The notes: generated by a model from the sequence alone, not told the origin. A stretch of 8,388 bases of DNA from Litoreibacter sp. (GCA_013042765.1 JABDPP010000349.1:1-8388); one strand, 5' to 3'; positions 1 to 5,280 are shown, counted from the first letter of the stretch. Program-made: numbers and translations.

Positions 1-943
1 GTTTATCGTCAGCTGGGTAAATCCCGATGAGACCTATGCCGATGTGGGGCTGGACAGCTATGTGGATGAGGGGTTCCTGACCGCAATCAACGAAGTGAAA
101 AAGATCACCGGCGAGGAGCAGGTCAACGCGGTTGGCTATTGCATCGCGGGCACGACCCTTGCGCTGGCCCTGAGCCTGCTTAAGAAGCGCAAGGACAAAT
201 CGATCAAGTCCGCGACCTTCTTCACCGCATTGACCGATTTCGAAGATCCCGGCGAAATGGGTGTCTTCCTGGAAGACGATTTCGTCGATGGCATCGAGCG
301 GCAGGTCGCCGATCAGGGCTATCTCCACTCGTTCTTTATGAGCCGCACCTTCTCCTTCCTGCGGGCGAACGATCTGATCTACGGCCCCGCCATTCGCAGC
401 TATATGATGGGGGAGGCCCCGCCCGCCTTCGATCTGCTTTACTGGAACGGCGACAGTACCAACCTGCCAGGGCGTTTCGTCGTCGAATACCTGCGCGGGC
501 TGTGTCAGGAGAACCAGTTTGCAAAAGGCGAGCTGGAGCTTTTCGGTGAAAAGCTGGGCATGAAGGACATTACCGTGCCGGTCTGCGCGATCACCTGCGA
601 GACCGACCACATCGCCGCCTGGAAAGGCAGCTATAATGGCGTCAGCCAGTTCAAATCGAAGGACAAGACGTTCATCGTCTCGGAATCCGGTCATATCGCC
701 GGCATCATCAATCCGCCCTCGAAGAAGAAATACGGCCATTACACTAATGATGGTCCGATGGAGGATCCCGAGGCCTGGCTGGAAGGCGCAGACTATCATG
801 AGGGTTCGTGGTGGCCGCGTTGGGAAAGCTGGCTGAAAAAGCGCTCCGGCAAGAAAGTTCCGGCACGAATTCCCGGAGATGAGAGCCATCCGGTCCTTTG
901 TCCGGCCCCGGGAACTTACGTTCTGCGATCTACAAAGATCTGA
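1..943 (+). CDS. phaC: Class I poly(3-hydroxyalkanoate) synthase, C-terminal part (5' end outside window)
   Basis: PhaC polymerises 3-hydroxyacyl-CoA, typically 3-hydroxybutyryl-CoA, into PHA at the surface of storage granules. The frame is open from base 2, so the gene enters from the left; about 313 residues are visible, roughly the C-terminal half of a class I synthase (usually 560-600 residues). The catalytic triad is readable. The nucleophile Cys lies in the lipase-like box GYCIAGT (Cys codon 140-142), the Asp in CETDHIAAW (codon 605-607) and the His in SGHIAGIINPP (codon 692-694). Triad spacing (155 and 29 residues) is close to that of the Cupriavidus enzyme as I remember it. The box has Ala where Cupriavidus has Gly (GFCVGG), which I take as lineage variation. 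The stop is TGA at 941-943. The gene is followed by phaP and phaR, the usual Paracoccus/Rhodobacter order. Confidence 0.97.
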   Translation, partial: FIVSWVNPDETYADVGLDSYVDEGFLTAINEVKKITGEEQVNAVGYCIAGTTLALALSLLKKRKDKSIKSATFFTALTDFEDPGEMGVFLEDDFVDGIERQVADQGYLHSFFMSRTFSFLRANDLIYGPAIRSYMMGEAPPAFDLLYWNGDSTNLPGRFVVEYLRGLCQENQFAKGELELFGEKLGMKDITVPVCAITCETDHIAAWKGSYNGVSQFKSKDKTFIVSESGHIAGIINPPSKKKYGHYTNDGPMEDPEAWLEGADYHEGSWWPRWESWLKKRSGKKVPARIPGDESHPVLCPAPGTYVLRSTKI

Positions 944-960
944 TTTATATAGAATAATTC

Positions 961-990
961 CCGCCTAACGGTTGGCGGAGGCTATTTTTT
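961..990 (+). terminator. Probable phaC terminator
   Basis: A 5-bp GC stem (CCGCC at 961-965 with GGCGG at 974-978, 8-nt loop) is followed by a short spacer and six T's at 985-990, 18 bases after the phaC stop. The stem is short and the T tract starts 6 nt after it, so termination may be partial. The same T tract is the left arm of the adjacent dyad at 985-1009. Confidence 0.45.
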
Positions 991-1009
991 GCCGCACTGC
1001 AGCAAAAAA
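985..1009. promoter_or_regulatory. Distal TGC-rich dyad upstream of phaP, probable PhaR operator 1
   Basis: This is a near-perfect 25-bp dyad centred on base 997: 11 of 12 base pairs match, the exception being 993/1001. Its core at 990-1004 reads TGCCGCACTGCAGCA. PhaR proteins of Paracoccus and Rhodobacter are known to bind TGC-rich sequence between phaC and phaP. The core recurs 28 bp downstream with two changes. Assignment to PhaR is inference from motif and position. Confidence 0.6.
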
Positions 1010-1011
1010 GC

Positions 1012-1040
1012 TTGAAATGCCGCGATGCAGCATGTATATC
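1012..1040 (+). promoter_or_regulatory. Probable phaP promoter (sigma-70 type)
   Basis: A -35 box TTGAAA (1012-1017, 5 of 6 consensus) and a -10 box TATATC (1035-1040, 4 of 6) are separated by exactly 17 bp. Transcription would start near 1047, giving a leader of about 50 nt before the phaP ATG. The spacer is almost entirely filled by the second TGC-rich dyad, so a bound repressor would block RNA polymerase. Confidence 0.55.
1018..1032. promoter_or_regulatory. Proximal TGC-rich dyad inside the phaP promoter, probable PhaR operator 2
   Basis: The sequence TGCCGCGATGCAGCA matches the core of the upstream dyad at 13 of 15 positions and lies between the -35 and -10 boxes. Five of its seven dyad base pairs match around base 1025. 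PhaR is known to repress phaP in Paracoccus and Rhodobacter; that this is its site is inferred. Confidence 0.6.
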
Positions 1041-1095
1041 TGTTATCAGAATTCAACGAATATCCGGGCATCACCGCCCAGAAATGGAGAATAAA

Positions 1096-1548
1096 ATGGT
1101 TAACAAAGCACAAGACTACACGAAGGTTTTCTCGGACATGGCTTCCGCGTTCCCGGTTGACATGACTGCGTTCAACGAAGCGTTCAAGACTTCTGCCGCT
1201 CTGAGCGAGAAGATGTCCAAGGTTGCTCTGGAAGCAGCTGCGACATCGACCGAGCTGTCTTCCAAGTTCGCAAAAGAGACCATCTCGAAGGTCGGCACTG
1301 TTGCTAAGGCACAGGCAGAGCCCGCAGACTACACCAAAGCCTTCACCGATTTCGCTTCCGCTCAGGCTGAGTCCACCACAGAGCACCTGGCTGCTTTCGC
1401 TGAAGTTGCGAAAAAAGTTCAGATGGAAACTGTTGAGCTGATGATGGCTGCTGGCAAAGACATCCAGGAAGATGCAACTGCCGCTGTTAAGAAAGCGACG
1501 GACGAAATGACCGCCACTGCAAAGAAAGCTGCAAAGAAAGCAGCCTAA
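1096..1548 (+). CDS. phaP: Phasin, PHA granule-associated protein
   Basis: Phasins coat PHA granules and control their number and size. The product is 150 residues, lacks Cys and Trp, and is Ala/Lys/Glu-rich and largely amphipathic-helical. It has two DYTKxFxDxAS-like segments (near residues 7 and 77) and ends in a Lys/Ala-rich tail (KKAAKKAA), typical of alphaproteobacterial phasin family 2. I chose ATG 1096 because GGAGA at 1086-1090 sits 5 nt upstream. An in-frame ATG at 1084 overlaps that Shine-Dalgarno, and an earlier alternative start at 1012 falls inside the promoter. Codon use leans to GCT, GTT, AAG and TTC more than in neighbouring genes, consistent with high expression. Two TGC-rich dyads upstream suggest PhaR repression, and a strong terminator follows, so the gene is probably monocistronic. 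Confidence 0.94.
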   Translation: MVNKAQDYTKVFSDMASAFPVDMTAFNEAFKTSAALSEKMSKVALEAAATSTELSSKFAKETISKVGTVAKAQAEPADYTKAFTDFASAQAESTTEHLAAFAEVAKKVQMETVELMMAAGKDIQEDATAAVKKATDEMTATAKKAAKKAA

Positions 1549-1570
1549 TTGCTTCTGGCAATCATTACGG

Positions 1571-1603
1571 TCTGACCCCTTCTTCCTCCCAATAGGTGTC
1601 AGA
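1571..1603 (+). other. Hairpin with C/U-rich loop in the phaP 3' UTR
   Basis: TCTGAC (1571-1576) pairs perfectly with GTCAGA (1598-1603), and inner CC/GG pairs can extend the stem. The large loop holds CTTCTTCCTCCC (1579-1590), complementary to Shine-Dalgarno sequences. The element sits between the phaP stop and its terminator, so it would be part of the phaP mRNA 3' end. Confidence 0.45.
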
Positions 1604-1608
1604 CGATC

Positions 1609-1640
1609 GGGCGAGCCTGGTGCTCGCCCTTTCTTTTTCT
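1609..1640 (+). terminator. Strong intrinsic terminator of phaP
   Basis: A perfect 8-bp stem (GGGCGAGC 1609-1616 with GCTCGCCC 1622-1629, 5-nt loop) is followed at once by a T-rich run at 1630-1640. It isolates phaP transcription from phaR. Confidence 0.92.
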
Positions 1641-1659
1641 CTGCACCTGCGCTAGCGTT

Positions 1660-1674
1660 TTCTGCACTGCCGAA
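1660..1674. promoter_or_regulatory. TGC-rich dyad upstream of phaR, candidate autoregulatory PhaR site
   Basis: TTCTGCACTGCCGAA has six of seven base pairs in dyad symmetry around base 1667 and matches the phaP upstream dyad at 11 of its 13 defined positions (TGCnGCACTGCnGCA). It ends 32 bp before the phaR TTG. A related half-element, CTGCACCTGC at 1641-1650, lies 21 bp upstream. I see no convincing -35/-10 pair here. PhaR autoregulation is reported in Paracoccus; the site is inferred. Confidence 0.45.
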
Positions 1675-1706
1675 ACGACGCAGGTTCTTTTAAGGGAGGC
1701 CGGGCC

Positions 1707-2270
1707 TTGGCCGAGACACAATCACCACTACTTATCAAACGTTATGCCAGCCGCCGGCTGTATAACACTGAGACCAGTGATTACGTGACGCTGGAAGATA
1801 TCTCCGGGTTCATCCGTGATGGGCGGGATGTGCAGATTATCGACCTGAAGTCCGGCGACGACCTGACCCGCCAATACCTTCTGCAGATCATTGCCGAGCA
1901 TGAAAGCCGTGGCGACAACGTCCTGCCGACCAACGTGCTAACGGACCTCGTGCGCAGCTACACGACCAACGCGCAGACCATGGTTCCCGATTTCCTTGCC
2001 GCGAGTTTCGAGATGCTGCGCGACGGGCAGGAGAAAATGGTCAAGACGATGGCCAATCCGATGTCTGCCGTACCTGGCTTCGATCAGATCAAGGCTCAGC
2101 AGGAAGCCTTCCTGAACACCATGATGGGCGGCTGGTCGGGGCGTGATGAGGCTGAAGAAGGCGTGGAGGAGGCGGACGGTGCCCGTGAAAGCTCCGACCT
2201 CGACGACATCAAAAAGCAGCTTGCGGAAATGCAGGCGGCGCTCTCCAAGATGGGCAAGACCAAGAAATAG
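1707..2270 (+). CDS. phaR: PHA synthesis repressor PhaR
   Basis: PhaR is a cytoplasmic DNA-binding protein that also binds nascent PHA granules. When polymer is present it leaves the DNA and phasin expression rises. The 187-residue product has the conserved N-terminal domain: IKRYASRRLYNT at residues 10-21, then YVTLEDI and a DLKSGDDLTRQYLLQII segment, all hallmarks of the PHB/PHA accumulation regulator family. A second conserved region (about 70-125) includes the VPDFLAASFEMLRDGQEKM stretch. The C-terminus is acidic, then a short probable coiled coil (about 163-183) ending in Lys. The start is TTG 1707, with AAGGGAGG at 1692-1699 seven nt upstream; no in-frame ATG lies near it. The gene lies behind the phaP terminator with a TGC-rich dyad in its leader, suggesting separate, self-limiting expression. 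Confidence 0.96.
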   Translation: MAETQSPLLIKRYASRRLYNTETSDYVTLEDISGFIRDGRDVQIIDLKSGDDLTRQYLLQIIAEHESRGDNVLPTNVLTDLVRSYTTNAQTMVPDFLAASFEMLRDGQEKMVKTMANPMSAVPGFDQIKAQQEAFLNTMMGGWSGRDEAEEGVEEADGARESSDLDDIKKQLAEMQAALSKMGKTKK

Positions 2271-2303
2271 CCAGCGTGCCATGCGGGATCTTGCCCCGGG
2301 GGA

Positions 2304-2332
2304 TTTATGCCGCCGGGCAGGGATGATATAAT
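2304..2332 (+). promoter_or_regulatory. Candidate promoter of the small cytochrome gene, perfect TATAAT
   Basis: A perfect -10 hexamer TATAAT lies at 2327-2332, about 30 bp before the ATG at 2363. With 17-bp spacing the -35 would be TTTATG (2304-2309), only a weak match, so activation or sigma-factor preference is open. A perfect TATAAT is rare by chance in such GC-rich DNA. Confidence 0.45.
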
Positions 2333-2362
2333 TTTCAGAGCGGTAAAACCGGGTGAGTTCCC

Positions 2363-2686
2363 ATGGCCTACCAGCAACGCGTTCGCGGTATTCTGGGCGT
2401 GACAGTGCTGCTTGTCACTGTTGCCGTGGTTTACGCGAAGACGGAAGACGCAGGCGAACCAGCAAAAGCCATTGATCTTGAGACCGGAGAAACGCTGTTT
2501 GAGGCGCGCTGTGCCATATGTCACACGCACGATGCGTTGCGGGACCTCACGGGAGCGATGACAACCGAGGAAGATTTCCAACGTGTCGATACGCATCTGA
2601 AACGTCACTACGCACCTGATGACGAGGCCCGGGCTCGGATACTGTTCTATTTGGCGGTAGAGACTGCGGCACAGTCGGCCCGCTGA
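2363..2686 (+). CDS. Small membrane-anchored or exported monohaem c-type cytochrome
   Basis: The 107-residue protein starts with a basic segment and a hydrophobic helix (about 9-25), either a signal peptide or a membrane anchor, placing the rest in the periplasm. One covalent haem motif, CAICH, spans residues 50-54 with His54 as the proximal ligand. The C-terminal part ends in a helix-like ARILFYL (91-97), resembling the end of small class I cytochrome c domains. The usual distal Met is not obvious: Met66 is too close to the haem motif, and His78 or His82 sit nearer the expected place. The start ATG 2363 has GGTGAG at 2352-2357 upstream. The gene stops 6 bp before the convergent lipB stop, with no clear terminator between. 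Partner and reaction are unknown; I recognise the fold class but not a named family. Confidence 0.8.
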   Translation: MAYQQRVRGILGVTVLLVTVAVVYAKTEDAGEPAKAIDLETGETLFEARCAICHTHDALRDLTGAMTTEEDFQRVDTHLKRHYAPDDEARARILFYLAVETAAQSAR

Positions 2687-2692
2687 GGCAAC

Positions 2693-3340
2693 TTAGTCGA
2701 ACACCTCTGAGAACGTACGTTTGAGCGCGTCGTCCACATCTCCCATCGTGACCGGCAACCCGAGGTCCACAAGAGATGTGACCCCCTGATCGGATATACC
2801 GCACGGCACGATGCCTTCGAAATGCGTCAAGTCTGGCTCCACGTTGATCGACAAACCGTGAAAACTGACCCATTTGCGCAGGCGGACTCCGATTGCAGCG
2901 ATCTTGTCCTCCGCCGGGCTGCCATCGGGCAGCGGCGCCTTTTCCGGACGTGGAACCCAGACCCCAACACGTCCCTCACGGATCTCGCCCGTTACATTGA
3001 ATTCCGCCAGAGTAGCGATGACCCAGGCCTCGAGGTTCTGGACAAACAGTCGGACATCACGGCCCCGCTTGCTCAGATCGAGCATGACATAGGCAACGCG
3101 CTGGCCGGGACCATGATAAGTATATTGCCCGCCGCGATTGGTCTCGAAGACATCGAACCGCTCCGGATCCGTCAGGTCAGCGGGCTTTGCGGAGGTGCCG
3201 GCGGTGTAGAGGGGAGGATGCTCCAACAGCCAGATGGCTTCCCCGGCCTCGCCGCGAAAAATGGCGTCCGCGCGGGTTTCCATCGCGGCTACGGCGTCGG
3301 GATACGGGGTCAGTCCCGGGGATGTAATCCACTCGACCAT
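2693..3340 (-). CDS. lipB: Lipoyl(octanoyl) transferase
   Basis: LipB moves the octanoyl group from octanoyl-acyl carrier protein to a lysine of lipoyl domains in 2-oxoacid dehydrogenases and the glycine cleavage H protein. It is the first step of endogenous lipoate synthesis, in the cytoplasm. The 215-residue product has the family signatures: [12 protein letters not shown] (69-80), the catalytic Lys in KIAAIGVR (Lys146), HGLSINV (161-167) and the catalytic Cys in IVPCGI (Cys180), followed by VTSL. I place the start at ATG 3340 (protein begins [10 protein letters not shown]). A TTG at 3385 would add 15 residues but has no Shine-Dalgarno, while GGAA lies about 9 nt before the ATG. The gene is convergent with the cytochrome gene and divergent from the peptidoglycan-binding protein gene. 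Confidence 0.97.
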   Translation of the reverse strand: MVEWITSPGLTPYPDAVAAMETRADAIFRGEAGEAIWLLEHPPLYTAGTSAKPADLTDPERFDVFETNRGGQYTYHGPGQRVAYVMLDLSKRGRDVRLFVQNLEAWVIATLAEFNVTGEIREGRVGVWVPRPEKAPLPDGSPAEDKIAAIGVRLRKWVSFHGLSINVEPDLTHFEGIVPCGISDQGVTSLVDLGLPVTMGDVDDALKRTFSEVFD

Positions 3341-3432
3341 CTCAGATTCCAGTACGCGTTCCAACAAGCGAAGACCCGCCGTCAAATGACTTGGGTCAAG
3401 AATGTGCTCCCGGTTGTGCAGTAAGATGATGG

Positions 3433-3438
3433 TATACT
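3433..3438 (+). promoter_or_regulatory. Candidate -10 box for the gene starting at 3474
   Basis: TATACT (5 of 6 to consensus) lies 35 bp before the ATG at 3474 in the 133-bp lipB divergent region. No good -35 sits at the right distance, so support is weak. No clear promoter for lipB itself was found on the other strand. Confidence 0.3.
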
Positions 3439-3473
3439 CTAGCCCTTACATCACAAATTAGCGGGGGAATTTC

Positions 3474-4736
3474 ATGTTTTTGAACAGATTCACAGTGGCT
3501 TGTGCCGCAGCCTGCCTGACATTGACGCCAGCCAGCCGGCTCTCTGCCGATACCGGGGATTTCGTTGCCGGCGCCGTCGTGGGCGTTGTTGGCAGTGCAT
3601 TGGTTCGCAACGCCAACAAGAACAAAGCGCAGGCACCGACCAAGCAAGTGGTTCGTGTGGTGCCCTATGATAGCTACACGCGCGCGGAAAACCGCGAGAT
3701 CCAGACGTCTCTGAATTATTTCGGCTTTCCCGCCGGTGTAGCGGACGGGGTGATGGGGCGCCGATCACGCGCAGCTGCCTCTGGCTATCAATCCCATATG
3801 GGATATCCGGCGACGGGCCAGTTGACACAATACGAGAAGGATTTCCTTCTCACCTCCTACCGGCGCGCGCTGGCGGGCGGGGCGGCGACCACCCAGCAGA
3901 TCGCCGCGGATCTGCAGGGGCCGCGGGGCCTTTTGCACGCCTATCGCGATGAACTTGCCGCGGGAACACAGCCTGCCACGGTTCCGGTAACGACGGAAGC
4001 TGCGGCACCAGCGCCTCAGCCGCCTGCCTCTGGCGGTTTGCCGACCTTCATGGGGGCAAGTTCGGACCAGTCGCTCGCGGCCCATTGTAACCAGGTCACA
4101 CTTGTGACCTCGAGCAATGGGGGCTTCACAACCTCGGCCTCCATGGGCGATCCGAACCTCGCTTTGAATGAACAATTCTGCCTCGCGCGCAGCTATGCGA
4201 TGTCACGGGGTGACGAGATGATCACGAAAATCAAGAGCTACACGCCACAGGAAATCGCGGAGCAGTGCCGCGGCGTGGGAACGGCGATGCAAAGCTATGT
4301 TGCGTCTTTGTCCCAGAAAACCCAAGCCGAGGTGTTGGGAGAGGTCTCCTCCTTCGCGCTGGGCAGTGGCATGGCGCCAGACCAGCTGACCGGAACCTCC
4401 CGGATCTGCCTTTCGGTGGGATACAGCAACGATGACATGGACATTGCGATCGGCTCTGCCCTTTTGCTGACAGCGCTTGGCGAGCGCGCCTATGGCGAAT
4501 TGATGGGCCACCACCTGTCGCAGGGCTTCGGGGTGACCCGGCGTCCGGACCTGTCGCTGGCGTGGTACAACCTTGCTCTGAACGCGCTTGAAGCTGGCGC
4601 GACGCCGGTGCTTGGTCCCAGCAGCGAACCGGACCGGATGGTCGTGTTGCGCAAGGCGACCTTCTCCCTCGCTCAGGGCGCACAGGTTCCGGCCCAGTCC
4701 GCAGGTGGCCTGCCTGCATTCAAAGCACAGCCCTGA
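3474..4736 (+). CDS. Exported peptidoglycan-binding-domain protein with a Sel1-like repeat
   Basis: The 420-residue product has an N-terminal signal peptide (about 1-25, likely cut after LSA) and a short Gly/Val-rich hydrophobic stretch (30-43). A domain at about 72-125 resembles peptidoglycan-binding domain 1: it opens EIQTSLNYFGFPAGVADGVMG, with the helix-loop and DGxxG-type turn, then RSRAAASGYQ. A Pro/Ala/Thr-rich linker follows (about 160-186). The remainder (193-410) is unassigned, with several Cys, except for a Sel1-like repeat at about 338-371 (YGELMGHHLSQGFGV then DLSLAWYNLAL). The motif GGLPxF occurs at both ends of that region (187-192 and 411-416). The start is ATG 3474 with GGGGG at 3463-3467. 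It probably acts in the periplasm at the cell wall; exact function unknown. Confidence 0.85.
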   Translation: MFLNRFTVACAAACLTLTPASRLSADTGDFVAGAVVGVVGSALVRNANKNKAQAPTKQVVRVVPYDSYTRAENREIQTSLNYFGFPAGVADGVMGRRSRAAASGYQSHMGYPATGQLTQYEKDFLLTSYRRALAGGAATTQQIAADLQGPRGLLHAYRDELAAGTQPATVPVTTEAAAPAPQPPASGGLPTFMGASSDQSLAAHCNQVTLVTSSNGGFTTSASMGDPNLALNEQFCLARSYAMSRGDEMITKIKSYTPQEIAEQCRGVGTAMQSYVASLSQKTQAEVLGEVSSFALGSGMAPDQLTGTSRICLSVGYSNDDMDIAIGSALLLTALGERAYGELMGHHLSQGFGVTRRPDLSLAWYNLALNALEAGATPVLGPSSEPDRMVVLRKATFSLAQGAQVPAQSAGGLPAFKAQP

Positions 4737-4755
4737 TCGCGTTTCAGGCCTGTTG

Positions 4756-4800
4756 GAACGGTCGGTTTCATTTGATGGGGCCGGCCGTTCATTTTCCTCT
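4756..4800 (+). terminator. Intrinsic terminator of the peptidoglycan-binding protein gene
   Basis: GAACGGTCGG (4756-4765) pairs with CCGGCCGTTC (4781-4790) over 10 bp, including one G-U pair, with a 15-nt loop. ATTTTCCTCTT follows. It starts 20 bases after the stop codon. Confidence 0.7.
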
Positions 4801-4828
4801 TCACAAGCCCCGGACGAGGGGCTAGAAC
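4800..4828 (+). promoter_or_regulatory. Probable tRNA-Leu promoter
   Basis: TTCACA (4800-4805, 5 of 6) and TAGAAC (4823-4828, 4 of 6) are 17 bp apart. Start would be near 4835, about 16 nt before the mature tRNA. The spacer carries an inverted repeat AGCCCC (4806-4811)/GGGGCT (4818-4823). The GC-rich stretch after the -10 fits growth-rate-regulated stable RNA promoters. Confidence 0.5.
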
Positions 4829-4850
4829 GCCGCAACCAGCCTAGGCATAT

Positions 4851-4937
4851 GCGGTCGTGGCGGAATTGGTAGACGCGCAGCGTTGAGGTCGCTGTTCTGT
4901 AACAGGAGTGAGGGTTCGAGTCCCTCCGACCGCACCA
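4851..4937 (+). tRNA. tRNA-Leu (anticodon GAG)
   Basis: This is an 87-nt class II tRNA. The acceptor stem GCGGTCG (4851-4857) pairs perfectly with CGACCGC (4927-4933), followed by discriminator A and an encoded CCA (4935-4937). The anticodon arm is CAGCG-TTGAGGT-CGCTG with GAG at 4885-4887, reading CUC and CUU. The long variable arm (CTGT/ACAG) and the T arm GAGGGTTCGAGTCCCTC are intact. No integrase or duplicated 3' end follows, so it does not look like a used integration site. Confidence 0.97.
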
Positions 4938-5280
4938 CTACCCTCTCAAAACCGGAAACCTCTCACGCCTCCCACGGTGGGCGTGAACGGCGCGTTTCGT
5001 TGCCAAATACCATGCGCCGTGTCCGGGCTGCGCGATACTTGCTTTGCACAACATAGCTTTCGGATGGGATATTTCGGGTGAAATCGACGTTTCGATACTG
5101 TCTCAATTTTGTACTTTCCCTCTGATTTTGTTGGAAAATACAGGCAAAGGCTCTGGCCCAACCCAAAACTGTTCGCGCGTTAAAAAACTCTTATTGAAAT
5201 ACAAGGCGGTCTCGGCTTTAGTCTTTCAGTGACCAGCCCGATCAACAGGGCGGCGTGAAAATAAACCGGGGAGTTCCGCA
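4938..5280 (+). other. Gene-free 343-bp leader between tRNA-Leu and the ABC transporter operon
   Basis: I see no convincing gene here; the short open frames lack Shine-Dalgarno sequences and family features. It does hold several inverted repeats: CACGCC/GGCGTG (4964-4985), ACGGCGC/GCGCCGT (4987-5020), ATTTC/GAAAT (5071-5084) and ATCGA/TCGAT (5083-5096). The part from about 5040 to 5220 is clearly more AT-rich than the flanks, as expected for a promoter and operator region. No T-run follows the first two hairpins, so they are not standard terminators. Confidence 0.5.
5194..5222 (+). promoter_or_regulatory. Candidate promoter of the ABC transporter operon
   Basis: TTGAAA (5194-5199, 5 of 6) and TTTAGT (5217-5222, 4 of 6) are spaced by 17 bp. 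The start would lie near 5229, about 50 nt before the TTG start of the ATPase gene. It is the best-spaced pair seen in the leader. Confidence 0.4.

Noticed and set aside
1012..1095. N-terminal extension of phasin to an upstream start at 1012
   Set aside because: It would place coding sequence over the promoter and operator; the Shine-Dalgarno at 1086-1090 fits ATG 1096.
982..1386. 134-residue minus-strand reading frame across phaP
   Set aside because: It is the antisense shadow of phaP and its regulatory region, with no family features or ribosome site.
2292..2319. Hairpin TGCCC...GGGCA after phaR as a terminator
   Set aside because: Stem needs a bulge and no T-run follows directly; the following AT-rich bases read better as a promoter.
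3341..3385. Longer LipB from TTG 3385
   Set aside because: No Shine-Dalgarno upstream, and LipB orthologues as I recall them begin near MVEW, matching ATG 3340.
2822..3424. 200-residue plus-strand frame opposite lipB
   Set aside because: Antisense of a clearly real lipB; the protein resembles no family and has no ribosome site.
4203..4835. 210-residue minus-strand frame over the 3' part of the peptidoglycan-binding protein gene
   Set aside because: Antisense shadow, Arg/Ser-rich low-complexity product with no recognisable domain, crossing a terminator.
4946..5232. Small open frames in the leader after tRNA-Leu
   Set aside because: No ribosome site, no domain, and frames overlap on both strands without codon bias; more likely regulatory DNA.
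4851..5280. tRNA-Leu as an integration site of a mobile element
   Set aside because: No integrase, no repeat of the tRNA 3' end and no composition break beyond an AT-rich promoter region.
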